Shown: positions 35,624 through 44,234, counted from the stretch's first letter. The stretch: 64,000 nt of DNA from Pseudomonas sp. P7548 (GCF_013386585.1 NZ_JACARO010000090.1:32375-96374); one strand, 5' to 3'. Made by a program: numbers and translations. Notes: generated by a model from the sequence alone, not told the origin.

Positions 35624-37140
35624 TCGCCTTTCTTGCTCGAAAAGTAGCTGCTGCGCAGCGGCAGTCCGAACTCCTTGCGAATGCCATTTTCGGTGAAGGC
35701 TTCGGGGTTTGTCTGTGTGGGCGGCGTCGCAGGGTTGAAGTCGAAGTCAAAAGGCTCCATGGCAATGGGCAGGCCCACGGCCTGACGCTCTCGGTTGGGC
35801 GTCTGTACGGTTTTGCTCCCTTCTGTTTCTGCGGTCTCGCCAGGGACTGCGGTGCCGGTCACAGCGTTGTAGGCGTGACACAGCTCGTGATACAGCCCGA
35901 TGATCGGCAGCAGACCTGACGGGCTGAAGTTCGGGTTGTATTTCACCAACCCCCCGTAGGCCGGGGTGCCAGGTTGGCCGTTGCGAAGGACGGGTTCCTC
36001 TGTTGTGGAGGACAGCGTGAACGACGCGTTCGCCATTTCAAAGAACTCAATTCGCACCGGTTGCCCGCCCTTTTGTGCCGCAGTATCCAGCGCCAGCAAC
36101 AGCTGTTGCCCATTGGGTGAGAGGCGAAACAGTGCAAGGTCTGCCTCTACGCGCGCGATGAAATCCGCCGTGCCCTCGACCCGTACGCCGGTTTTACCGG
36201 CGTCACTGGCAGCCACCAGCGTGTGATTGACGGCATTGGGATCGTCAGGCATCAGCACCGCCATGATCTGTTCGACACTGGGTAAAGGCAGGGTGTTGAG
36301 TTTTTCCAGCATCCACTCACGGCGTTGAGCATTGCTGATGGCGACCATTTTCGTATCCGGCTGGCTGTATACCGTGTCGATCGGTTTTAGCCGACTGACA
36401 AGGTCATGCCCCTGGCCGGGGTAGATGACATGGGTGCCAGTGCCGGCATTGATGGCGTCGTTGCCGTCACCCCCACTGAGAATGTTATGCCCGCTGCCGC
36501 CGGTGATGACATCATCGCCGGGGCCGCCGTCGATGAAGTTCAACCCGCTGCCTGCTTGAACACGGTCGTCGCCCAGGCCGGCATAAACCCGGGTGTTCTC
36601 AGCGCTGGAAATGTGGATGCTGTCATCGCCGCTGCCGGCGTCCAGGTTGCAGATGCCCGAGGTGACTTTAACGGTATCGTTACCCTCGCCGGTCAAGAGG
36701 GTAGTATGCCGACCGCCGACATTCAGGTAGTCATCTCCGGAACCTGAGTTGATAACGACGGGGTTTTCTATGCCATCGTCCAGGTGCAACGTGTCTGCGC
36801 CCTCACGGGTAGTGAGGATGAGGGTCTGTTGTCTGGATGAAGGGATGATCCGGTAGAGCGTGTTGGCCACATGGAGATGTAACTGATCGCCCTCGGTGGT
36901 GAGCCAGAGCGAGTTTTGCTCGGCCTTGAAGGTAAACCGCAGCAGGTCGTCCAGCGGGGGCTTGCGGTTAAGCGTGCGCAACCTGACGCGCACGACGTTC
37001 AGGTGATTGTCCTGGTAGACCATTTTTTCCGACGATAAAGGCAGGATGGGCTCCAGTCCCAGGTCGTTGAGGGACGGGCAGCCACCGTATATGGCATAGG
37101 TGTCGCTGGGGGTGTCAGGCACAAAGTGGGGGCGAGTCAT
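35620..37140 (-). CDS. RTX-repeat protein with M91 (NleD-like) zinc metallopeptidase domain
   Basis: A 506-residue protein. Residues about 130-245 carry RTX-like nonapeptide repeats (GSGDDYLNV, GEGNDTVKV, GSGDDSIHI, GLGDDRVQA, GPGDDVITG, GDGNDAINA), which bind calcium in a beta-roll. Residues about 325-506 resemble the M91 peptidase family of type III effectors such as NleD and HopH1: FIARVEADLALFRLSPNGQQLLLAL, then YHELCHAYN with HExxH at 418-422, then NRERQAVGLP with a candidate third ligand Glu451. There is no signal peptide; RTX repeats would fit type I secretion, but no ABC exporter is nearby. The fusion suggests an exported protease toxin. The domain calls are from motif memory. Confidence 0.75.
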   Translation of the reverse strand: MTRPHFVPDTPSDTYAIYGGCPSLNDLGLEPILPLSSEKMVYQDNHLNVVRVRLRTLNRKPPLDDLLRFTFKAEQNSLWLTTEGDQLHLHVANTLYRIIPSSRQQTLILTTREGADTLHLDDGIENPVVINSGSGDDYLNVGGRHTTLLTGEGNDTVKVTSGICNLDAGSGDDSIHISSAENTRVYAGLGDDRVQAGSGLNFIDGGPGDDVITGGSGHNILSGGDGNDAINAGTGTHVIYPGQGHDLVSRLKPIDTVYSQPDTKMVAISNAQRREWMLEKLNTLPLPSVEQIMAVLMPDDPNAVNHTLVAASDAGKTGVRVEGTADFIARVEADLALFRLSPNGQQLLLALDTAAQKGGQPVRIEFFEMANASFTLSSTTEEPVLRNGQPGTPAYGGLVKYNPNFSPSGLLPIIGLYHELCHAYNAVTGTAVPGETAETEGSKTVQTPNRERQAVGLPIAMEPFDFDFNPATPPTQTNPEAFTENGIRKEFGLPLRSSYFSSKKGD

Positions 37141-37235
37141 GGTTGTGCAGGCCTCATGTGAGTGGCAGGCTGGGGATCAGCCGGTGGCTCACTAGACCGC
37201 ATCTACCTGGAACGTCGGTGGTAGATGCTTCAATG

Positions 37236-37274
37236 AAAACGCCCCGGTCACGGGGGTGAGCGGGGCGTTTTTGA
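37236..37274 (-). terminator. terminator of the ribH-like gene
   Basis: AAAACGCCCC pairs with GGGGCGTTTT around a 16-base GC-rich loop. T-runs occur on both strands, so it can stop transcription both ways, but it lies 13 bases after the lumazine synthase stop and serves mainly that gene. Confidence 0.8.
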
Positions 37275-37286
37275 CGCGGCCTGGAT

Positions 37287-37793
37287 TCAGACCGCCAGCT
37301 TCTGCTCGCTGCGGCGGATTGCACGTACCTTGTGCAGGGTATCGGCACAGGTGCGGGCGGCTTCCTGGCCCTTGTGCACGAAGTGATCGAAGAAGAAGGT
37401 GTGGTGTTCGCTGCCCGCGTGGAAGTGGTGCGGGGTCAGGGACACCGAGAACACCGGTACTTCCGTTTCCAGCTGCACTTGCATCAGGCCGCTGACCACC
37501 GATTGGGCGACGAATTCGTGGCGGTAGATGCCGCCGTCCACCACCAGCGCGGCGGCGACGATGCCGGCGTAACGACCGGTCTTGGCCAGCAGCTTGGCGT
37601 GCAGGGGCATTTCAAAGGCGCCGCCGACTTCGAAGAAATCGATGTCCGATTCCTGGTAGCCCTGGGCGATCATTTCGGCGAGGAAGCCTTTGCGCGATTG
37701 GTCGACAATATCCTTGTGCCAGCAGGCCTGGATAAACGCGACGCGCTCGCCGTGGTGGTGCTTGATTTTGCTGTCGATTGCGGTGGGTTGCAT
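37287..37793 (-). CDS. ribH: 6,7-dimethyl-8-ribityllumazine synthase, type II-like
   Basis: A 168-residue lumazine synthase that condenses the ribityl-aminouracil with dihydroxybutanone phosphate in the penultimate step of riboflavin synthesis. Conserved blocks are VAFIQACWHKDIVD, FEVGGAFEMPLHAKLL, VDGGIYRHEFVAQSV, and VFSVSLTPHHFH followed by EHHTFFFDHFVHKGQEAA. These features fit the RibH2-type (Brucella/Mesorhizobium) branch. The main rib operon of pseudomonads lies elsewhere, so this is likely an extra isozyme. An FMN riboswitch precedes it. AGGAG lies seven bases before the ATG but is partly locked in a hairpin. Confidence 0.88.
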   Translation of the reverse strand: MQPTAIDSKIKHHHGERVAFIQACWHKDIVDQSRKGFLAEMIAQGYQESDIDFFEVGGAFEMPLHAKLLAKTGRYAGIVAAALVVDGGIYRHEFVAQSVVSGLMQVQLETEVPVFSVSLTPHHFHAGSEHHTFFFDHFVHKGQEAARTCADTLHKVRAIRRSEQKLAV

Positions 37794-37802
37794 GTTCTGA
37801 CT

Positions 37803-37823
37803 CCTGTTTAAGAAAAAAACAGG
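37803..37823 (-). promoter_or_regulatory. RBS-sequestering hairpin of the ribH-like gene
   Basis: In the minus-strand mRNA CCTGTTT pairs with AAACAGG across a 7-base loop. The second arm contains the first half of the AGGAG ribosome binding site. It lies between the FMN aptamer and the start codon and is the probable expression platform acting on translation. Confidence 0.6.
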
Positions 37824-37910
37824 GCGTTATGAATCGAATGGGATTTAAGGGTACGGACAGCTTCGTCATGCAAGCATGAGGTCGGCGCGCGGCCCTTAGG
37901 TGCCAATCCC

Positions 37911-38073
37911 GTTCTCTCTTCATCCGGACTATGACCGTCGGCCCCGGGATCACACCGGGTCTGCTGACCTTGTCGCCGTCCTGCGTGAGCAGTTCGAGGC
38001 GCCAAGCGCTCGCGGGCTATGCACATTGCGTGCAATTACCGCCGGTGGGGAATTGCACCCCGCCCTGAGAACG
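37911..38073 (-). ncRNA. FMN riboswitch (RFN element)
   Basis: Read on the minus strand, the conserved RFN blocks occur in order: GTTCTCAGGGCGGGGTGCAA, TTCCCCACCGGCGGTAAT, AGCCCGCGAGCGCTTGGC, GGTCAGCAGACCCGGTGTGA, CCGGGGCCGACGGTCATAGT and CCGGATGAAGAGAGAAC. This is the complete flavin mononucleotide aptamer. It lies 118 bases upstream of the lumazine synthase start and should lower its expression when FMN is abundant. Confidence 0.96.
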
Positions 38074-38266
38074 TTGCCGCCAGAACCCTGGCGGCGGAGA
38101 GTTTTTAACACGGTTTTTCAAAAACTGCACCACCGCTGTATCGATAAGCTATATCGGTTTGTTTGGTTGGTATTCGATTGAAGGGGTTTGGGGCTTGATA
38201 TTCCGTGGCTTTGCCCGCAGTAATCTGTTTCAAAAGGAACTTACTCATCCCTCAGAGGCTTGTTTC

Positions 38267-39271
38267 ATGTCTGTGATCGACCTGCGCAGCGACACCGTGA
38301 CCCAACCCACCCCCGGCATGCGGGACGCCATGGCCAATGCGGCCAGCGGTGATGACGTGTACGGCGAAGACCCCAGCGTCAACCATCTGGAAGCCGAACT
38401 GGCCAAACGCCTGGGGTTTGCTGCCGCGTTGTTCGTGCCCACCGGCACCATGAGCAACCTGTTGGCGTTGATGGCGCACTGTGAGCGTGGCGAGGAATAC
38501 ATCGTCGGCCAGCAGGCCCACACCTACAAGTACGAAGGTGGCGGCGCGGCGGTGCTCGGTTCGATCCAGCCCCAGCCACTGGAAGTGCAGGCGGACGGCT
38601 CGCTGGACCTGGACCAGGTGCTGGCGGCGATCAAGCCTGATGACTTCCACTTTGCCCGCACGCGTCTGCTGGCGCTGGAAAACACCATGCAAGGCAAGGT
38701 GTTGCCGCTGGAGTACCTGGCGAAGGCGCGGGCGTTTACCCGTGAACACGGCCTGGCCCTGCATTTGGATGGCGCGCGGCTCTACAACGCGGCGGTCAAG
38801 CTGGGCGTGGATGCGCGGGAAATTGCCCGGCATTTCGATTCGGTGTCGGTGTGCCTGTCCAAGGGCCTCGGCGCGCCGATTGGTTCGGTGCTGTGCGGCT
38901 CCACGGCGTTGATCGCCAAGGCGCGTCGCCTGCGCAAGATGGTCGGCGGTGGCATGCGTCAGGCCGGTTCGCTGGCGGCAGCGGGGCTGTATGCCCTGGA
39001 TCATCAGGTGCAGCGTCTGGCCGAGGACCACGCCAACGCCCAATGGCTAGGGGATGAACTGCGCAAGGCCGGTTTTGAGGTCGAGCCGGTGCAGACCAAC
39101 ATGGTCTACGTGCAGATCGGCGACCGGGCGCAGGCCCTGAAGGCGTTTGCCGCCGAGCGCGGCATCACGTTGAGCGCCGCACCGCGCCTGCGCATGGTCA
39201 CGCATCTGGACGTGAGCCGGGCGCAGATGGAGCAGGTGCTGCAGACATTTGTCGAGTTTTCCCGAAAATGA
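38267..39271 (+). CDS. ltaE: low-specificity L-threonine aldolase
   Basis: A 334-residue PLP enzyme of fold type I. It cleaves threonine or allo-threonine to glycine and acetaldehyde. The PLP lysine is Lys199 in SVCLSKGLGAPIGS, with DGARLYNA and the N-terminal IDLRSDTVTQPTPGM typical of the family. The ATG at 38267 was chosen; longer in-frame starts run into the riboswitch region. It is a single gene upstream of alaS, as in P. aeruginosa (PA0902). Confidence 0.93.
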   Translation: MSVIDLRSDTVTQPTPGMRDAMANAASGDDVYGEDPSVNHLEAELAKRLGFAAALFVPTGTMSNLLALMAHCERGEEYIVGQQAHTYKYEGGGAAVLGSIQPQPLEVQADGSLDLDQVLAAIKPDDFHFARTRLLALENTMQGKVLPLEYLAKARAFTREHGLALHLDGARLYNAAVKLGVDAREIARHFDSVSVCLSKGLGAPIGSVLCGSTALIAKARRLRKMVGGGMRQAGSLAAAGLYALDHQVQRLAEDHANAQWLGDELRKAGFEVEPVQTNMVYVQIGDRAQALKAFAAERGITLSAAPRLRMVTHLDVSRAQMEQVLQTFVEFSRK

Positions 39272-39417
39272 CAGTGCAGACCGTCTAATTGACTGTTTCT
39301 ATCGCATAAACACGCTGTACCACCGGCAAAGGGCCGATATAATGCGGCCCTTTGCCGTCGCTCCGTCTGATGATGTTGCGCACTGGCCTTTGGCCGCAGC
39401 CTCCGTGGAAGAACCTA

Positions 39418-42036
39418 ATGAAAAGCGCAGAAATCCGTGAAGCCTTCCTTCGCTTCTTCGAAGAGCAAGGTCACACCCGTGTAGCCTCCAGCTCCTTGAT
39501 CCCAGGCAATGACCCCACCCTGCTGTTCACCAACGCGGGCATGAACCAGTTCAAGGACTGCTTCCTGGGTCAGGAAAAACGTGCCTACACCCGTGCTGTC
39601 AGCAGCCAGAAGTGCGTGCGCGCCGGTGGTAAGCACAACGACCTGGAGAACGTCGGCTACACCGCCCGTCACCACACCTTTTTCGAAATGCTCGGCAACT
39701 TCAGCTTTGGCGACTATTTCAAGCAGGACGCGATCAACTTCGCCTGGACCTTCCTCACCGGCGTGCTGAAGCTGCCGAAGGAAAAACTCTGGGTGACCGT
39801 CTACGCCAGCGATGACGAAGCCTACGACATCTGGACAAAGCAGGTTGGCGTACCGGCCGAGCGTATGGTGCGCATTGGCGATAATAAAGGCGCGCCGTAC
39901 GCGTCCGACAACTTCTGGACCATGGGCGACACCGGCCCGTGCGGCCCTTGCACCGAGATCTTCTACGACCACGGCGCCGACATCTGGGGCGGCCCTCCGG
40001 GCTCGCCGGAAGAAGACGGCGACCGTTACATCGAGATCTGGAACAACGTGTTCATGCAGTTCAACCGCACCGCCGATGGCGTGCTGCATCCACTGCCAGC
40101 GCCGTCGGTGGACACCGGCATGGGCCTGGAGCGGATCAGTGCGGTGATGCAGCACGTGCATTCCAACTACGAAATCGACCTGTTCCAGAGCCTGCTGGCC
40201 GCGGCTGCCAAGGCCATCGGTTGCGCCAACGAAGAGCAGGCTTCGCTCAAGGTGGTGGCTGACCACATCCGTTCCTGCGGTTTCCTGATTGCCGACGGCG
40301 TGCTGCCGTCCAACGAAGGTCGTGGTTATGTGCTGCGCCGCATCATCCGTCGCGCCTGCCGCCACGGTAACAAGCTGGGTGCCAACGGCAGCTTCTTCTA
40401 CCAGATCGTCGCGGCCCTGGTGGCCGAGATGGGCGACGCGTTCCCTGAGCTGACCCAGAACCAGGCGCACATCGAGCGCGTGTTGAAGGCCGAGGAAGAG
40501 CAGTTCGCCAAGACCCTGGAGCAGGGCCTGAAAATCCTCGAGCAGGACCTTGCCGGCCTGCAGGGCACCGTGGTGCCGGGCGACGTGGTGTTCAAGCTCT
40601 ACGACACCTATGGTTTCCCGATGGACCTGACCGGCGACATCGCCCGTGAGCGCAACCTGACCCTCGACGAGGAAGGTTTCGAGCGCGAGATGGAAGCCCA
40701 GCGCGTGCGCGCACGTTCGGCCAGCTCGTTCGGCCTGGACTACAACAGCCTGGTCAAAGTTGACGTGGCCACCGAGTTCACCGGCTACACCGCCACCCAA
40801 GCCTCGGCCAAAGTGGTTGCCCTCTATAAAGAAGGCCAGTCGGTCGACGTCTTGAATGAAGGTGACGACGGTGTTGTGGTGCTGGACCAGACCCCGTTCT
40901 ACGCCGAATCCGGTGGCCAGATCGGCGACTGCGGCTTCCTCAAGGCTGCTTCCGGCCGTTTTGACGTGCGCGACACCACCAAGACCGGTGGTGCGTTCCT
41001 GCATCACGGCGTGCTGGCTTCGGGCAGCCTGACCGTAGGTTCGCCGGTAGACGCGCATGTGGACGCGGACGTGCGTCACGCCACGTCGCTGAACCACTCG
41101 GCCACTCACTTGCTGCACGCTGCACTGCGCCAGGTACTGGGCGAGCACGTTCAGCAGAAAGGTTCGTTGGTGGACAGCCAGCGCCTGCGTTTCGACTTCA
41201 GCCACTTTGAAGCGATCAAGCCTGAGCAGATCAAGGCGCTGGAAGACATCGTCAACGCCGAGATCCGCAAGAACACCGCAGTGGAAACCGAAGAGACCGA
41301 TATCGAGACCGCCAAGGCCAAGGGCGCCATGGCGCTGTTCGGCGAGAAGTACGGCGACAGCGTGCGCGTGCTGAGCATGGGCGGCGATTTCTCGGTGGAA
41401 CTGTGTGGCGGTATCCACGCCAACCGTACCGGCGATATTGCCTTGCTCAAGATCATCAGCGAAGGCGGCGTGGCCTCCGGTGTACGTCGTATTGAAGCGG
41501 TGACCGGTGCTGCGGCCCTGGCCTACCTCAATGCGGCCGAAGAACAACTCAAGGAAGCGGCCAGCCTGGTCAAGGGCAGCCGCGACAACCTGATCGACAA
41601 ACTGTCCGCTGTGCTGGAGCGCAACCGTGCGCTGGAGAAACAGCTGGAACAGTTGCAAGCCAAGGCAGCCAGTGCGGCGGGTGACGATTTGTCTGCTACC
41701 GCGCTGGACGTCAAGGGTGTGAAAGTCCTGGCTGCGCGCCTGGATGGCCAGGACGGCAAGGCGTTGTTGGCCTTGGTCGATCAGTTGAAGAACAAGCTCG
41801 GCCGCGCAGTGATCCTGCTCGGCGGTGTCCATGAGGATAAGGTCGTTCTGGTTGCCGGTGTAACCAAGGACCTGACTGGCCAACTCAAGGCCGGTGATTT
41901 GATGAAGCAAGCCGCTGCGGCAGTGGGCGGGAAGGGCGGTGGTCGTCCGGACATGGCGCAAGGCGGTGGTGTAGACGCAGGCTCCCTGGACGCGGCCCTG
42001 GCCCTGACCGTGCCGTTTGTCGAGGCAGGCATTTAA
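39418..42036 (+). CDS. alaS: alanyl-tRNA synthetase
   Basis: An 872-residue class II aminoacyl-tRNA synthetase of normal length. The aminoacylation domain (residues 1-460) includes FTNAGMNQFKDCFLG. The editing domain has the zinc motif HSATHLLHAAL with the Cys in CGGIHANRTGDI. The C-terminal DHHA1-type domain ends GGGRPDMAQGGG. The start at 39418 begins the universal MKSAEIREAFLRFFEEQGH. It is followed by lysC after 97 bases. Confidence 0.97.
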   Translation: MKSAEIREAFLRFFEEQGHTRVASSSLIPGNDPTLLFTNAGMNQFKDCFLGQEKRAYTRAVSSQKCVRAGGKHNDLENVGYTARHHTFFEMLGNFSFGDYFKQDAINFAWTFLTGVLKLPKEKLWVTVYASDDEAYDIWTKQVGVPAERMVRIGDNKGAPYASDNFWTMGDTGPCGPCTEIFYDHGADIWGGPPGSPEEDGDRYIEIWNNVFMQFNRTADGVLHPLPAPSVDTGMGLERISAVMQHVHSNYEIDLFQSLLAAAAKAIGCANEEQASLKVVADHIRSCGFLIADGVLPSNEGRGYVLRRIIRRACRHGNKLGANGSFFYQIVAALVAEMGDAFPELTQNQAHIERVLKAEEEQFAKTLEQGLKILEQDLAGLQGTVVPGDVVFKLYDTYGFPMDLTGDIARERNLTLDEEGFEREMEAQRVRARSASSFGLDYNSLVKVDVATEFTGYTATQASAKVVALYKEGQSVDVLNEGDDGVVVLDQTPFYAESGGQIGDCGFLKAASGRFDVRDTTKTGGAFLHHGVLASGSLTVGSPVDAHVDADVRHATSLNHSATHLLHAALRQVLGEHVQQKGSLVDSQRLRFDFSHFEAIKPEQIKALEDIVNAEIRKNTAVETEETDIETAKAKGAMALFGEKYGDSVRVLSMGGDFSVELCGGIHANRTGDIALLKIISEGGVASGVRRIEAVTGAAALAYLNAAEEQLKEAASLVKGSRDNLIDKLSAVLERNRALEKQLEQLQAKAASAAGDDLSATALDVKGVKVLAARLDGQDGKALLALVDQLKNKLGRAVILLGGVHEDKVVLVAGVTKDLTGQLKAGDLMKQAAAAVGGKGGGRPDMAQGGGVDAGSLDAALALTVPFVEAGI

Positions 42037-42133
42037 GGCACTGTTAATGAGCCTATGGTCTAGTCATGGGCTCGCTGCGGTGCTGGAAGATTTGTTTATT
42101 GGGCGCCCCTTTACGGGCTGAGGCGGCTTAGAA

Positions 42134-43375
42134 ATGGCTTTGATCGTACAGAAATTTGGAGGCACCTCGGTCGGCTCTGTCGAAAGAATCGAGCAGGTCG
42201 CCGACAAGGTTAAGAAATTCCGCGATGCCGGCGACGACCTGGTGGTGGTGCTGTCGGCCATGAGCGGTGAGACCAATCGCCTGATCGACCTGGCCAAGGC
42301 AATCAGCGGTGATCAACAGCCGCTGCCGCGTGAGCTGGATGTGATCGTGTCGACCGGTGAGCAGGTGACCATTGCCCTGTTGGCCATGGCGCTGAACAAG
42401 CGTGGCGTGCCCGCGGTGTCCTACACTGGCAGCCAGGTACGTATCCTGACCGACAGTGCGCACACCAAGGCGCGCATCCTGCAGATCGACGATCAGAAGA
42501 TTCGTGCGGACCTGAAGGAAGGTCGAGTGGTCGTTGTCGCCGGTTTCCAGGGCGTTGACGAGCAAGGCAATATCACCACCCTCGGGCGTGGCGGTTCGGA
42601 CACCACTGGCGTAGCGTTGGCAGCGGCCCTGAAGGCCGATGAATGCCAGATCTACACCGATGTCGACGGCGTCTACACCACTGACCCGCGTGTGGTGTCC
42701 GTGGCCCAGCGCCTGGACAAGATCACCTTTGAAGAGATGCTGGAAATGGCCAGCCTCGGTTCCAAGGTGCTGCAGATTCGCGCGGTGGAGTTCGCCGGCA
42801 AGTACAACGTTCCGCTGCGCGTATTGCACAGCTTCAAAGAGGGTCCGGGCACCCTCATTACTATTGATGAAGAGGAATCCATGGAACAGCCGATCATTTC
42901 CGGCATCGCTTTCAACCGCGATGAAGCCAAGCTGACGATCCGTGGCGTGCCAGACACCCCGGGCGTGGCCTTCAAGATCCTGGGCCCTATCAGTGGCGCG
43001 AACATTGAAGTCGACATGATCGTGCAGAACGTTTCGCACGATAACACCACCGATTTCACTTTCACCGTGCACCGCAACGAGTACGATGCGGCGGAGCGGA
43101 TCCTGCAGAACACCGCGCGCGAGATCGGCGCACGTGAAGTGGTCGGCGACACCAAGATTGCCAAGGTGTCGATCGTGGGTGTGGGCATGCGTTCCCATGC
43201 CGGCGTTGCCAGCCGCATGTTCGAGGCCCTGGCCAAGGAAAGCATCAACATCCAGATGATCTCCACGTCTGAGATCAAGGTCTCGGTGGTGATCGAAGAG
43301 AAGTATCTGGAGTTGGCTGTGCGCGCCTTGCACACCGCTTTTGAGCTCGACGCTCCGGCCCGACAGGGCGAGTGA
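42134..43375 (+). CDS. lysC: aspartate kinase
   Basis: A 413-residue aspartokinase that catalyses the first step of lysine, threonine and methionine synthesis. The kinase domain starts ALIVQKFGGTSVGSVERI and includes FQGVDEQGNITTLGRGGSDTT. Two C-terminal ACT domains (KLTIRGVPDTPGVAFKIL and AKVSIVGVGMRSHAGVASRMF) bind the feedback inhibitors lysine and threonine. An internal ATG at 42881 with AGAGGA upstream could give a separate beta subunit holding only the ACT domains, as known for alpha2-beta2 aspartokinases. Confidence 0.96.
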   Translation: MALIVQKFGGTSVGSVERIEQVADKVKKFRDAGDDLVVVLSAMSGETNRLIDLAKAISGDQQPLPRELDVIVSTGEQVTIALLAMALNKRGVPAVSYTGSQVRILTDSAHTKARILQIDDQKIRADLKEGRVVVVAGFQGVDEQGNITTLGRGGSDTTGVALAAALKADECQIYTDVDGVYTTDPRVVSVAQRLDKITFEEMLEMASLGSKVLQIRAVEFAGKYNVPLRVLHSFKEGPGTLITIDEEESMEQPIISGIAFNRDEAKLTIRGVPDTPGVAFKILGPISGANIEVDMIVQNVSHDNTTDFTFTVHRNEYDAAERILQNTAREIGAREVVGDTKIAKVSIVGVGMRSHAGVASRMFEALAKESINIQMISTSEIKVSVVIEEKYLELAVRALHTAFELDAPARQGE

Positions 43376-43384
43376 TGCAGTGCC

Positions 43385-43419
43385 AGGAAGGCGCGGTTTA
43401 CCGCGCCTTTCCTTTTTTT
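43385..43419 (+). terminator. rho-independent terminator of lysC
   Basis: GGAAGGCGCGGT-TT-ACCGCGCCTTTCC followed by TTTTTTT, 10 bases after the lysC stop codon. Confidence 0.92.
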
Positions 43420-43551
43420 GTGGGGCGCATGTTCTTTTGCGTGGGCTCGACAATACTTAGGCGGGTAGGGCTATGACCTTTTTGGTTGTAGGTCGAAGGC
43501 CTTTTTTTTGCAGACTGTTGTTCCTGAACTGAAATGCGTGAGGAGAAAGGT

Positions 43552-43740
43552 ATGCTGATTCTGACTCGTCGGTGCGCAGAAAGCCTGATTATCGGTGATG
43601 GCGAAATCACCGTGACCGTGCTCGGCGTCAAAGGCAATCAAGTACGTATCGGGGTTAATGCTCCGAAAGAGGTAGCGGTCCACCGCGAGGAAATCTACCT
43701 GCGGATCAAGAAAGAGAAGGACGAAGAACCAAGCCTTTAA
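43552..43740 (+). CDS. rsmA: carbon storage/secondary metabolism regulator RsmA (CsrA family)
   Basis: A 62-residue dimeric RNA-binding protein that blocks translation at GGA motifs and is titrated by the RsmX/Y/Z small RNAs under Gac control. MLILTRRCAESLIIGDGEI and VLGVKGNQVRIGVNAPKEVAVHREEIY are characteristic, including the RNA-contact Arg in VHREEIY. The N-terminal RRCAES differs from the common RRVGET of other RsmA proteins. The position after lysC and before tRNA-Ser is conserved in pseudomonads. AGGAG lies before the ATG at 43552. Confidence 0.94.
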   Translation: MLILTRRCAESLIIGDGEITVTVLGVKGNQVRIGVNAPKEVAVHREEIYLRIKKEKDEEPSL

Positions 43741-43759
43741 TTTTTATCGTTTTTTATGT

Positions 43760-43788
43760 TTGCAAACGGGGATGAACGTGGTTAATAT
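43760..43788 (+). promoter_or_regulatory. sigma-70 promoter of tRNA-Ser
   Basis: TTGCAA (43760-43765), 17-base spacer, TAATAT (43783-43788). The tRNA starts 15 bases after the -10 hexamer. The following GCCCCG discriminator is GC-rich, as in stringently controlled stable-RNA promoters. Confidence 0.7.
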
Positions 43789-43802
43789 ACGCCCCGTGTT
43801 GC

Positions 43803-43893
43803 GGAGAGCTGGCCGAGTGGCCGAAGGCGCTCCCCTGCTAAGGGAGTACACCTCAAAAGGGTGTCGGGGGTTCGAATCCCCCGTTCTCCGCCA
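43803..43893 (+). tRNA. tRNA-Ser(GCU)
   Basis: A 91-base class II tRNA with a long variable arm. The anticodon loop CTGCTAA gives anticodon GCU. The T-arm GGGGGTTCGAATCCCCC is perfect and the 3' CCA is encoded. It lies just downstream of rsmA, as in other pseudomonads. Confidence 0.97.
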
Positions 43894-43959
43894 TTATTTG
43901 CTTAGTACGTTGCAATCTGGTTTTTTCGCTAAGTTGTTGAAATTAAACGAAAAAATAGC

Positions 43960-43987
43960 TTTACATAGAGATTGAACGGCCTATAAT
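43960..43987 (+). promoter_or_regulatory. sigma-70 promoter of the tRNA-Arg pair
   Basis: TTTACA (43960-43965), 16-base spacer, TATAAT (43982-43987), then a GCGCGG discriminator. The first tRNA-Arg begins 15 bases after the -10. Confidence 0.75.
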
Positions 43988-44001
43988 GCGCGGCAACAAA
44001 T

Positions 44002-44078
44002 GCACTCGTAGCTCAGCTGGATAGAGTACTCGGCTACGAACCGAGCGGTCACAGGTTCGAATCCTGTCGAGTGCACCA
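44002..44078 (+). tRNA. tRNA-Arg(ACG), copy 1
   Basis: A 77-base tRNA. The stem-loop CTCGG-CTACGAA-CCGAG holds anticodon ACG, whose A34 is normally edited to inosine. Acceptor GCACTCG/CGAGTGC and T-arm ACAGGTTCGAATCCTGT are complete; CCA is encoded. Identical to the copy at 44151. Confidence 0.97.
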
Positions 44079-44150
44079 TTTAAGAGTTAGTTGCAGCGAT
44101 GCAGGTAGCTTGGCTTCAACCAGTTGTGATCTGGTCTAAAAACACAAACT

Positions 44151-44227
44151 GCACTCGTAGCTCAGCTGGATAGAGTACTCGGCTACGAACCGAGCGGTCA
44201 CAGGTTCGAATCCTGTCGAGTGCACCA
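44151..44227 (+). tRNA. tRNA-Arg(ACG), copy 2
   Basis: Base-for-base identical to the copy at 44002-44078. The 72-base spacer between them shows no promoter, so both are probably cut from one transcript, which ends at the terminator at 44235. Confidence 0.97.
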
Positions 44228-44234
44228 TACAAAC

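Noticed and set aside
39415..41961. 848-codon open frame antisense to alaS
   Set aside because: Same reason: alaS is certain on the plus strand and the antisense translation is low-complexity His/Gln/Val-rich.
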